This document shows positions 1-9,649 of a DNA stretch of 64,000 nucleotides, piece after piece. The notes beneath the pieces were generated by a model that did no database searches, was not told the origin of the DNA, and worked only from the letters and a program-made list of their open reading frames with translations. The DNA is from QHXW01 sp963768075 (GTDB taxonomy: Bacteria; Acidobacteriota; Terriglobia; Bryobacterales; Bryobacteraceae), in contig CAVYHD010000007.1 of NCBI GenBank assembly GCA_963768075.1, positions 152,847 through 216,846 of the forward strand, in the 5' to 3' direction. The position numbers and the translations under genes are program-made. Every line of letters begins with the position of its first letter. Position 1 is the stretch's first letter.

Positions 1-766
1 AATCGATATCACGTCGGCAGCCAGCGTGCATGCCGCGTTCGATCGCACTGAGCCGGATGCCGTGATTCTACTGGCCGCGGTATCCGATATTGATCAATGC
101 GAACGGCAGCCCGAACTGGCCGAGGCTGTCAACGTCTGCGGAGCAGCTCACGTCGTCCAGGCATGCCGGCGAATGAAAGCCCGGTTGATCTTCACTTCGT
201 CGGCGGCTGTGTTTGACGGTACGCGGCACGGCTACCGTGAGTCTGACCCTCCCACGCCGGTCAGCGTTTACGGCGGAACCAAGGCGCGCGCCGAACAACT
301 GATTGCCGCGGAGCTGCCGGCGGCTGTTATCCTACGGCTGGCGCTTGTGGTCGGGTTCGCGGAGGGTGCCGGCACCAACGCCATGTTGAACAAGTTCGCC
401 GCACGGCTTCGCGCGGGAGAAACGGTTTCGCTTGCCGGACTTCGAATATCGCAATCCGATCGACGCGGCAACTCTGTCCGGCGTGATGCTGGAACTGCTG
501 GCCGGCGACGGCGCGGCCGGCATCTTCCATCTGGGCGCGACTGAGTCCATCTCGCGTTTCGAGCTCGGAGTGCGCCTGCGCCGAGCGAATGGGCTACTCC
601 CGTCAACTGGTCGAGCCTCAAACGGAGCCGTTGCCGGGCCGGGCGCCGCGCGGTCTGGATCATTTTCTGCTTACGGAACGGATTCGCCGCGGTGTGCCGG
701 ACGCGCGTCCCAAGCTGCGACGAAGTGATAGAAAGAGCCATTCATGGACCTGCCAAAAGCAATTAA
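1..766 (+). CDS. SDR-family NAD-dependent reductase (RmlD/epimerase-like), 5'-truncated and frameshifted
   Basis: The gene runs off the left edge and is open from base 2. The product resembles dTDP-4-dehydrorhamnose reductase or epimerase-type extended SDRs, which act on nucleotide-linked sugars. The serine region FTSSAAVFDG and the YxxxK catalytic pair in VYGGTKARAEQ are visible. Reading must shift near base 430 and again near base 600 to follow the homology. In the last frame the protein ends with VPSCDEVIERAIHGPAKSN and a TAA at 764-766. The end overlaps the next gene by 23 bp, suggesting translational coupling. The shifts are probably assembly errors, since the downstream genes are damaged in the same way. 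The exact substrate cannot be told. Confidence 0.7.
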
Positions 767-1946
767 TGAACTCGAGTACGGCCAAGGCTCGGTGTACGGG
801 CCGGAAGAAGAAGCGGCACTCGTCGAAGTGCTTGCACGCCGGCGCTCCTTCCTGCGGGCCCAAGGTCAAGAAGTTCGAAGAGAGTTTCGCGGCGTATTGC
901 GGCGCGCAGTACGGGCTGGCGGTTACATCCGGCAACGGCGGGGCTGCAACTGGCGGCGATCGCGGCGCGGCGTGGGGCCGGGCGACGAGGTGATCACCAC
1001 TCCCATCAGTTGGATCTCGACGGCCAACGCCGCCGCGGCCGTAGGGAGCGAAAGTTGTTTTCGCCGACGTCGATCCGCGGACGCTGAATCTGGATCCGGC
1101 GTCGGTGGCCGCAGAAAATCACCGACCGCACCAAGGCGATTATCGTCGTCCATCTCTATGGGCAATGTTGTGACATGGACCCGATCATGGAACTGGCGCG
1201 CGCAGCGGAACATTCTGGTCGATCGAAGATTGCGCCCACACCGCCGGCGCCGAGTACAAGGGCCGCCGGGCGGGAACGCTGGGCGATATCGGGGTATTCA
1301 GTTTCCACCAGCAAAAGAACATGGTGACGCTGGGGGAGGGAGGCATGATGACTACCAGCCGGATAGACCTGTACGAGCGCATGCTGTCGTTCCGGTCGCT
1401 GTGCTGCCTCACCTACGATCCCAAGGGCAAATATCTGCCCATCGATGAAACCAAGCATCCCATGGGAAAGCGCTACTGGTATCTGGACTTCGACGAAATC
1501 GGCTTCAACTATCGAATGACGGATGCGCAGGCGGCCGTGGGCTGGAGCAGTTGCAGAAGCTGGATCGGATTCAACGCGCGCCGCATCGAGATCGCCAAGC
1601 GGTACTGTGAAGGGCTGCACGGGCATTCGAGGCCTCACCATGCCCTATGTTTCGCCGGATGTCGAAACACGTCTTCCATATTTACTGCGTGCTGGTGGAA
1701 CCCGAGTTCCGCCTGAGCAAAGAAGACTTCATGTGGGAGCTTTACACCGGCAAACGGCATCAAAGTGTGGTCGCATTACATGCCCATCCATCTCACGACG
1801 GCCTACCGCAAGCTGGGCCACGCGCGAAGGCGAATGTCCAGTGGCTGAATCGTTTGTTCCACAAGTACGTCAGCCTGCCCATCCATCCGCGGATGACGGA
1901 AGAGGCGATCCGCTATGTGACTGACAGCATCCGGGAGCTGGCATGA
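744..1946 (+). CDS. DegT/DnrJ/EryC1/StrS family PLP aminotransferase, frameshifted
   Basis: This family transfers an amino group to keto-sugars on nucleotide carriers. The N-terminus (MDLPKAINELEYGQGSVYG) and segments such as FEESFAAYCGAQYGLAVTSG, FSFHQQKN (the PLP-lysine region, near 1310) and a C-terminal stretch ending in TDSIRELA are in three frames, so at least four indels separate them. Rejoined, the protein would be about 400 residues, normal for the family. The start ATG lies inside the end of the preceding reductase gene, and the stop overlaps the next start (ATGA at 1943-1946), so these form one operon. I read the damage as sequencing error, not decay. Confidence 0.75.
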
Positions 1947-3340
1947 CAGCTTTCGAGGATCAGGTCAGCCGCATCCGCGGCTGGAGCGAGTTCTTCGATG
2001 CCGGTCCGCGTATACATCGGACGATCTCCGGGCCGCCTGGACCTGATGGGCGGCAACGTGGACTACACCGGCGGCCTGGTATTCGAGGCGACCATCCGCG
2101 AAGCCACCTGGGCGGCAGTGCAGTTGCGGACCGATGGGCGCATTCTGTTTCTGGAATCCGCAGATGGCCGCAGCGTGGCTGGCAGCGAGCTGCGTCGAGT
2201 TCGCATTTGACGCCATGACGGACGAGGAGACCGTGCGCCGCTTGGTCAATGCGAGACCCGGCATCATCGCTGGACGGCCTACGTGCTGGGAGTGTTCTAT
2301 CTGCTGCGCTTGCGTTATCCCGAGCTGGTCAAAACCGGCGCCAACGTTTATATCCATCCGAGGTTCCGCTGAATAAGGGCGTCAGTTCCTCGGCGGCGGT
2401 GGAGGTTGCGGTTATGAAGCCGGCGGCCGCGGCCTACGGCATCGCTCTCGATGGCATTGAACTGGCCGAAGCCTGCCAGTGGGTGGAAAACGTGATCGCG
2501 GAATCGGCCTGCGGCATCATGGACCAGGCCGCCGTCGGTGCTGGGCGACGAAGGATACGTCCTGCCCTTTTTGCCAGCCGTGCGAGACGCGGCCGCTGGT
2601 CCGGCTTCCCGCGGAGTGCTGCGATGCTGGGCGGTGGATTCCGGCGTCAGCCACGCGGTCACCGGAATTGAATACGAAGCCGCCCGGGCCGGCCGCGTTC
2701 ATGGGATACAAAATGATCTGCGATTAGGAAGGGCCTGCCGTGAGCGCCGATGCCGCAGCCGCATACCGCGCTTCACCGATCCGCGCTGGCGCGGCTATCT
2801 TTCTGAAGTGACCCCGTCGCTGTTCCGCTCGAAATACGAAGCGCGCCTTCCGGAGGCCATGCTGGGCTCGGAGTTCTCTGCGGGACGCGCAGTTTCATGC
2901 GGATCCTTTCACCCCGGTTCTGCCGCGAGATCAGCTACCGTGTCCGCAACTGCACGCGCTATGCCATCGAAGAGAACCAGCGCATTCAGTTGTTCGTGGA
3001 ACTGGCGCGAGGCTCGCCGCGCGGAAGGCATCCGAGGAGGCTTCCGCCTGATGGGCGATCTGATGTATCAGTCGCACTACTCATATACCGAGTGCGGGCT
3101 GGGCAATGAGGCTACGGATCTGCTGGTGGATCTGGTTCGCGAAGAGGGCGCGACAAGGGTCTTTATGGAGCCAAGGTAACCGGTGGAGGTGCCGGCGGTA
3201 CGGTTGCCGATTCTCGGCCGCAAGAACGCAGAAGAGTCATTTCAGCGCGTGGTGCGAGCGTTATGCGGGAGTTGCGCCAGATCGAGCCATATGTGTTTGA
3301 GGGCAGTTCCATGGGCGCCGACCGTTTCGGCGTACGTTAG
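1943..3340 (+). CDS. GHMP-family sugar kinase (galactokinase-like), frameshifted
   Basis: Phosphorylates a sugar at the expense of ATP. The galactokinase-type substrate motif GRSPGRLDLMGGNVDYTGG appears early. The GHMP ATP-binding loop PLNKGVSSSAAVEVA is near 2365-2410. A C-terminal glycine motif (AKVTGGGAGGTV) is near 3170-3205, and the frame ends MGADRFGVR at the TAG of 3338-3340. Fragments lie in several frames, so at least six single-base errors are present. The rejoined length, about 465 residues, is long for GalK but normal for galactokinase-like kinases in sugar loci. The ATGA overlap with the aminotransferase upstream implies an operon. Whether the substrate is galactose cannot be decided. 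Confidence 0.7.
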
Positions 3341-3353
3341 GAGCGGAGAGGCG

Positions 3354-4296
3354 ATGGCGAGTATCGCGGATCCGCAAAATCGCAAAGGGCGAATGCTCTG
3401 GTATTTCTTCCTGCTGGCGATGGCGTCGCTAATCTGGTCGGCGCAGGGCATCGGCTGTGAAGTTTCTGGACCGCCAGATGGGACCCATCGCCATCACTTT
3501 TATGCCGTTCTATATCACCACCTTCTGTTCGTACCGCTGCTGATTCGCAAGCGGCGAGCCAATCCGGATGCGGCGCGGCCCACCTGGTCGAGACTGGGGC
3601 AAATTCACCCTGGCCGGCGTGGTGGGGCAGGTTCTGGCGCAGTTGGGAATGACCTGGGGGATCTCGAGGTCGCTGGCTTCGAACGGCGCGGTGCTGAACC
3701 TGATGATTCCGGTGATCACCGCCGTGTCTGGCTTCGTTCATGCTGCGCGAAAAGCTGAGCCATGCTGCGGATCGTCTCTCTGGCATCGGGCTGGTGGGCG
3801 TGTTACTGATGTCGGTTCCGGACCTGCGCGAAAGTTCGCTTCTCGAGATGAAATACATTGCCGGAAACAGCCTCATCCTGGTGGGCTGTTTCGGTTCGTC
3901 TTTCTATAACACTTACTGCAAGGGTTTGATGCGGCGGTTTCAGGAGATCGAGATTTTGATCTTCAGCTATATAACCGCTTCCATCGCCAGCATTCCGCTG
4001 CTGATCTGGGTAGAGCCATTTCATTGGAGCGCGTTTCGCGCGTTCGACTGGAAATCGTGGGCCGCTTTCGCGTTCCTGGCGATCTTCATGTACGGTGCGT
4101 CGATGCTGCTCTTTTTCGCGGCGCTGGAGCATTTGGATGTGACGGTGGCATCGGTTTCGCTCTATCTTGTTCCCATCTTCGGAGTGCTGCTGGCGGCGGT
4201 GTTTCTGGGTGAACGTTTGAGCACGCTGGCGCTGGTGGGTTCGGCATTGTTCTGGCCGCAACATTGTTGATTGCGAAATACGATAGCAGTTACTGA
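3354..4296 (+). CDS. EamA/DMT-family membrane transporter, frameshifted
   Basis: A ten-helix drug/metabolite-type permease with two EamA repeats. Hydrophobic segments include MLWYFFLLAMASLIWSAQG at the start and LVPIFGVLLAAVFLGERLS in the second repeat; the GERLS-type motif is typical of the family. The start ATG at 3354 lies 14 bp after the kinase stop. Frameshifts occur near 3460, 3590, 3735 and 4245. In the corrected last frame the protein ends LLIAKYDSSY at the TGA of 4294-4296. Its place in the sugar operon suggests uptake or export of a related metabolite, but the substrate is unknown. Confidence 0.7.
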
Positions 4297-4316
4297 ATTG
4301 GACGACAGGTGAATCA

Positions 4317-6385
4317 ATGAAGAATTTCTATTTTGTAGCCGTGCTCTGCCGTAGCGGCCGGCCTTGGGAGCGGAGGAGCCTTTCCGGGTTATCTCCACAG
4401 TGGATGCCTCCACCATTGCGGGCCGTCCGGTCGCAACTGGATGCCAGCGGAAATTGCTGCCGTGGCCCATGCCGGACAATACCGGATATTCCTACAGCTC
4501 GCACTTTCCTCACGCAGTGGAGCATTCTGTGGGACCAGTACAACCGCCAGCGCTATCACTACTTTCATTGCTGTTTTGATTTCGACCGCACCACTTTTGA
4601 AATGCAGCCGGAGTGGCACTGGGCCAACTCCACGGCTTATCTGCGCGCGATGATGCAGGGCTTCATGGAGCGGCTTTATCCCTACACCGGCGATCCCAAC
4701 ACGATCACATTTTTAAAGGACTTCATCGACTACGAACTGGAAAACGGCCTGACGCCGGAGAAGTACGCGTGGGCGCGGCGTGCCTTATCCGTCGGCTAAT
4801 CCCGGCAACCGCCGCTACACCGGATGGAGCCATCACGGAGAGGATTACGTGGAGCCGCACGTGGTTGGCGAGGACGGCTACGCCTATCTGCGCTTCTACG
4901 AGATGACCGGCAACACGAAGTACTTGCACGCCGCCATCCGCTGCGCCGCACGCGCTGGTCAAAAACTACAAGCCGGAGACGCGGAGAATTCACCCTGGCC
5001 GGTGCGCTGTTATGCCCGCGACGGCAAGGTGGAGGGGCCGGGGATGGGTCCGTACTCCGCGAATGTAGTCGAGCCCGATCATGCTTTTCGATGAGCTGAT
5101 CCGGCTGGATCAGGGCGATGTGGCGCGCTACCGGCAGGTCCGTCAGGCCGCGCTGGGAATGGCTGCAGCAATATCCGATGAAGAACAATGTGTGGGTGGG
5201 GTACTTCGAGGATGTCCCGCCGCAGCATGGAGAACATGAACCAGGTGATCCCGCTGGAATATGCCCGTTATGTTCTTTTGAATCCCGGATAAGGATCCGG
5301 AGTGGCGCGAGCATGCCCGCAAGCTCATCGAATGGGTGAAGACGACGCCGAAATGGCCGAAGTACATTGTGCATGGCGCCACGGTGACCACCGAGCAGGG
5401 CGACGGCAAGAGCTTTTGCTGCAACGTTCCCAATGAATGCTGCGACAGCCACACCTCGCGGCTGGCCGCCGCCGAGGCGCTGTACTATGCAAAGACCGGC
5501 GATGAGGCATATAAAGAGGAAGCGTTCCGGTCATACAACTGGGTGACTTATTTTCAGGGCATGCCTGCCGACGCCCATGCCCCGTTTGGCAATCAGTGGT
5601 GGTTCACTGACGAGTTCTCCGACGGCCCGCGGCGTATGATGGACGGCGTTCTGGGCCGTTCCGGAGTGGGCGCCCGCGGACGAGTCGCACCTGGTCGGCT
5701 CGAGTTCCGTGGTCACCAAGATCGCGTACGGAAAGGGTCGGTGACTTACTCGACGTTTGATGCGTCTTCGACGGACGTGCTGCGCCTCAGTTTTGCGCCC
5801 GGCGCGATATCATCGGGAGGCCGCAAGCTCGCCCGCCGCGGTGATCTCAAACAGGAAGGTTACACGCTCGACGATGCCACTCATGTCCTGCGCATCCGGC
5901 ATGAGCGGTCCCGCGATGTGGATATTCAGGGAGCCGCCGATGAGCCGATGCCGCTGGTCGTCGATTTTGATAATCCGCACGTCGGCGCAAATGTCACGTT
6001 GCAGGGGCAGTATCCCTCTGGCGTGATCGATTGGGGCGAAGAATGAGTGGAAAGTCTATCCGCCGGCTGGGCGCATGAGCTCGTTCTCCCTTGGCGCCGC
6101 CGAGGCGCAAGCCAGGAAGGCGCAGTTTCGCTTCTTCTATCCGAGCATTTTGATACGCTTCGATGTGTACAATCCCTTGAGCAGGACGTCACGCTCACCA
6201 TCCGCGCGCCGGAGATGCGGGAACGCACGTTTACGCTGAAAGCGGGCCAGTTACAGCGCATCAAGACCGGCTGGATGAACCGCGCGTCCGAAGTCAGCGT
6301 GGAGTGCGACAATTTGACCGCGCTTCGCTTCGACAATCTGGCGTATTCGCCTTACATTTGGGCGCGAGTCGATTGGTCGGAATAA
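4317..6385 (+). CDS. Large secreted protein, possibly an (alpha/alpha)6-barrel glycoside hydrolase, frameshifted
   Basis: The N-terminus has a signal peptide (MKNFYFVAVLC, then an Ala-rich stretch ending near AEEP once one frame slip at about 4355 is corrected). The rest, about 685 residues when rejoined across at least seven shifts, is rich in Trp, Tyr and His, with segments such as RYTGWSHHGEDYVEPH and CNVPNECCDSHTSR and a C-terminal beta-rich part ending at ARVDWSE. The long helical middle followed by a beta domain recalls six-hairpin glycosidases, but I recognise no catalytic signature, so the function is inferred only. It lies 20 bp after the transporter and is probably in the same operon. 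Confidence 0.5.
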
Positions 6386-6398
6386 GAAACGAGTTTTT

Positions 6399-7769
6399 AT
6401 GAAAATTACTGCTCGTCAGGAAGCACTGCTCAAGCGCACTTTCATCGACTATCAGCAGCTCACGGAGTTCCTGCGCGATCCGCTGGTTCTGGAACGCGCG
6501 CAGGGCTTGTATTACTGGGACACCGAAGGCAAGCGCTACTTCGACGCCATCGGAGGCATTTTCGTCGCCACGCTGGGACATGGTCATCCACGCCTTCTCG
6601 ATGCCATGCGCGGGCAGATGGAGAAGATGACCTTTGCTCCACCCCTCCACGGGATCGCCGGCGTCACGCTGGATTTCATCGAGCGCATCGGCGCCGTCAC
6701 GCCCGGCAATCTGAAGTACGTGAAAGCTTTCAGCGGAGGCTCGGAAGCAACTGAATCCGCGATGAAATTCGTGCGCCAGTACTTCAAACAGACCGGGCAT
6801 CCTGGTAAATACAAATTCATCAGCCGGTATCAGGGTTATCATGGCGGCACCGCGGCTGCCATGTCAGCCAGCGGAACCGGACCGCGGAAGACCAAGTTTG
6901 AGCCGCAAATGCCCGGGTTTGTAAAGGTGTTCCCGCCAACCCACTATCGGGATCAGTTCGCCAGTTGGGAGGAGTGCAACCGCTTCGCCGCGCAGATGGT
7001 CGAAGACGTCATCGCCGGTGAAGATCCGGAGACCGTCGCGGGCTTCATCGTGGAACCGGTTGGCAACACCGGAGGGATCATCACACCGACAGCGGAGTAC
7101 TTTCAAATGCTTCGCCGGACGTGCGATCGTCACAATGTCATCTTGATTTTTGACGAAGTAATCACCGGCTTCGGCAAAACCGGATCCATGTTCGCCGCTC
7201 AGACATACGGGGTGACACCGGACATCATCTGCTGCGGGAAGGGACTATCCAGCGGCATGGTGCCGATCGGCGCGATGATCGCGCGTGAAGACATGGCGGA
7301 CGCGTTCTGGGGCGCGGGAGCGGATGATGTGCAGTTTGCGCACGGCCACACCTTTGCCGGCAACCCTCTCGCCGCCGCTGTCGGCATAGCAGTCATCAAC
7401 GAGATCGTCGAGAACCGGCTGGATCAGAAAGCCCGATGCATGGGTGAGCGGTTGCGAGCGCGGCTGGAAGGCCTGAAGAAGTATGGAGTGGTTCGCGAAG
7501 TTCGCGGCCAGGGAATTCTTTTGGGCGTCGAACTCGTAAAAGATACCCGCACCCTGGAACCGTTCCCCGAATTAGGCCGGGAATTGAAAAGGACTTCGCT
7601 GAAGAACGGCCTCATTCTTCGCGTCGATCCGTCGTGGTTTGCGGTTTCGCCTGCCTTGGTGGCTAGCGATGCGGAGCTTGATGAGATGTGTGACCTGATC
7701 GAGAAGAGTTTCGCCGCGGCCTTGGAGCAGGCTTCAAGAACAGCGGCCAGCCCGGCAGTCGCCGTTTGA
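6399..7769 (+). CDS. Class III PLP-dependent aminotransferase
   Basis: An intact 456-residue fold-type I aminotransferase of the ornithine/acetylornithine/4-aminobutyrate/alanine-glyoxylate group. The glycine-rich PLP phosphate site is seen as SGGSEATESAMKF, the aspartate that contacts the pyridine nitrogen lies in LIFDEVITGFG, and the Schiff-base lysine is Lys281 in CCGKGLSSGMVPIGAM. The C-terminal GQGILLGVELV motif is also present. The start at 6399 gives the usual family N-terminus and lies 13 bp after the previous stop. Its place after the sugar operon may be coincidental. The exact amino donor and acceptor cannot be read from sequence. Confidence 0.88.
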   Translation: MKITARQEALLKRTFIDYQQLTEFLRDPLVLERAQGLYYWDTEGKRYFDAIGGIFVATLGHGHPRLLDAMRGQMEKMTFAPPLHGIAGVTLDFIERIGAVTPGNLKYVKAFSGGSEATESAMKFVRQYFKQTGHPGKYKFISRYQGYHGGTAAAMSASGTGPRKTKFEPQMPGFVKVFPPTHYRDQFASWEECNRFAAQMVEDVIAGEDPETVAGFIVEPVGNTGGIITPTAEYFQMLRRTCDRHNVILIFDEVITGFGKTGSMFAAQTYGVTPDIICCGKGLSSGMVPIGAMIAREDMADAFWGAGADDVQFAHGHTFAGNPLAAAVGIAVINEIVENRLDQKARCMGERLRARLEGLKKYGVVREVRGQGILLGVELVKDTRTLEPFPELGRELKRTSLKNGLILRVDPSWFAVSPALVASDAELDEMCDLIEKSFAAALEQASRTAASPAVAV

Positions 7770-7801
7770 GCGGTTGCGTTCAGATATCGCTGTTGGCCCG
7801 C

Positions 7802-9571
7802 TCACTCCAGACCAATTCGCGTCAGCAGGCTTTTGAACCGCGGATCCGAGCGCACCGGATCGTAGCGCTCGTCGGTACTTAGCGCGCCGAGTCCCGTGGA
7901 GTGCTCTCGATAACCCCGCTCCAACCACACAAACGCGCGATCCCAATCCCTCAGACCGGCGTATATGTACACGTGGCTGGTGGCGGGAACGTACGTGGTT
8001 TGCGACAGAGTCTCCAGGCGCTCCAGCATGTCCTTTGCCTGCGGCCCTTTCCCTGAGTAGCCATACGCCTCCCCCAGTCCCGAGAGCGCAAAGTTGACGG
8101 CCGGCTCCTCCAAGGACTTCTGAAATTCTTCGATAGCCTCCGCAAACTTCAGTTGTCTCAAGTACGCCCAGCCTAGAAGCATGCGTAAACGCCAGCCGTC
8201 GCTCTGCTCCAAACCTCGTTTTACCCAATCGATCGCTTTATCGTAACGGCGTTCCAGATAGCATCCCCAGCCGAGCATGAAGTGAGTTTGCATCGACAGA
8301 GGATCCAAATGCAGCGCTTTTTCGAGCAGCCCCATGGCTTCCGGGAAACGCCTGCGATTCACAAACTGCGCTCCGTAGTAACTGAGCGCCATAGCCGAGC
8401 TGGGCTCGAGTGTGAGGGCTATCCGAAGCTGTTTCGCTCCCTGCTCCCAATTCCAGTCATGCCAGCAAGTCAGAGCCCCCAGAACAACGTGTGCGGCCGA
8501 GAGCTGCGAATCCAGCCGTAGCGCCTCCATCGCCGCCTGTCGCGCTTTCGGCACCACATCGCTTGGCCGTGCCAAACCCAGAGCCCAGAGCCATCCGTAG
8601 GTTTCCGCGGCGCCAGCAAGCGGAGGCGCATAGTCGGGGAACAGGGAACCCGCCCGGCCAAAATCCGCGATGGCCGCTTCGAATCTGCCCGCGTTCCAAT
8701 GGTGGCGGCCTTTCAGATACAACTTGTACCCTTCCAGGTTCACTACTTTTGTCGGCGCCGCAGACCCCAGTCGCAGGCGCAACGAATGCGCCACCGCCGA
8801 CGCGATTTCATCCTGAATCGCGAATACGTTCGCCACCTTGCGGTGGAACGTGCCCGACCACAGCGAGTATCCATCCGCGGTCTTAACGGCCATCGCCGAA
8901 ACACGCAATTGATTCCCCGCCTTGCGGAGGCTGCCTTCTACAACTGTGCCCGCGCACAGTGCCTGGCCGATTTTGCGCACATCACCCGTCTTGCCCTGGA
9001 AATGGTAAACCGAGGTCCGCGCGACAACCCGGAGGTCCGGAATGGTCGCCAGTTTATGGAGAATCGCTTCGGTGATGCCCTCGCAAAGCAGGTCTTTGTC
9101 GGCGTCCGGCCCCAGATTTACAAAAGGCAGGACCGCGATGCTCGTGATTGGAAGGGGATCGCTCAGTGACGCTGGCGATACGGCGGGCTTTTTGAGGAAA
9201 ACGGGAACGTAACTCCCCTGCGGGTACTCGATCAGAATGGGCGCCGAGCCGTGCGTCTCGTAATAAGCGCTCAGCTTCGCGCGCAGGCGGCGCGCCTCCA
9301 CCCGGACAATGGAATCCGCGCGCGGGTCGTACGCCGCGCCGCGGTCGAAAACATCCCTACCTATAACGTATTCTTTGAGCTGCCCGGCTCGACCCGCCAG
9401 CACCCATTCCACGGTAAGCCGCAAGAAGCGTCGCAGCCGCTCTGACTTGATGAATTCCGCACTCTCCAGGATGCCTTCCAGTTGAGAACGAATGGCTCCC
9501 GCGGAAAGCTCGCCCTTCCAGCGGGCATCCTTTTTCGATGCGGTCTTCCTAGCCGGCGAGGGGTTCGGCAC
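7802..9571 (-). CDS. TolB-like / TPR regulatory protein with an acidobacterial N-terminal domain
   Basis: An intact 589-residue protein. Residues about 25-115 form a charged helical domain containing RLRRFLRLTVEWVLAGR and DSIVRVEARRLRAKL. It is common at the front of acidobacterial TPR and TolB proteins and may bind DNA or a partner. Residues about 145-265 are a TolB N-terminal-like domain beginning SIAVLPFVNLG, and the rest is a series of tetratricopeptide repeats ending at the C-terminus. Such proteins are usually regarded as regulators or scaffolds. No membrane helix is evident between the domains. It is convergent with the aminotransferase gene. The partner and signal are unknown. Confidence 0.75.
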   Translation of the reverse strand: MPNPSPARKTASKKDARWKGELSAGAIRSQLEGILESAEFIKSERLRRFLRLTVEWVLAGRAGQLKEYVIGRDVFDRGAAYDPRADSIVRVEARRLRAKLSAYYETHGSAPILIEYPQGSYVPVFLKKPAVSPASLSDPLPITSIAVLPFVNLGPDADKDLLCEGITEAILHKLATIPDLRVVARTSVYHFQGKTGDVRKIGQALCAGTVVEGSLRKAGNQLRVSAMAVKTADGYSLWSGTFHRKVANVFAIQDEIASAVAHSLRLRLGSAAPTKVVNLEGYKLYLKGRHHWNAGRFEAAIADFGRAGSLFPDYAPPLAGAAETYGWLWALGLARPSDVVPKARQAAMEALRLDSQLSAAHVVLGALTCWHDWNWEQGAKQLRIALTLEPSSAMALSYYGAQFVNRRRFPEAMGLLEKALHLDPLSMQTHFMLGWGCYLERRYDKAIDWVKRGLEQSDGWRLRMLLGWAYLRQLKFAEAIEEFQKSLEEPAVNFALSGLGEAYGYSGKGPQAKDMLERLETLSQTTYVPATSHVYIYAGLRDWDRAFVWLERGYREHSTGLGALSTDERYDPVRSDPRFKSLLTRIGLE

Positions 9572-9649
9572 CTGACGATTCTCTGTCTATTCGCCTGGTC
9601 GCCCTGACAGCGGCGGCTTAGATCTTTTACCATATTTCCGGGACAGAGG

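Noticed and set aside
1..6385. Decayed pseudogene cluster
   Set aside because: Motifs are intact once single-base slips are undone, and essential genes elsewhere in the window show the same kind of damage, so sequence error is the better reading.
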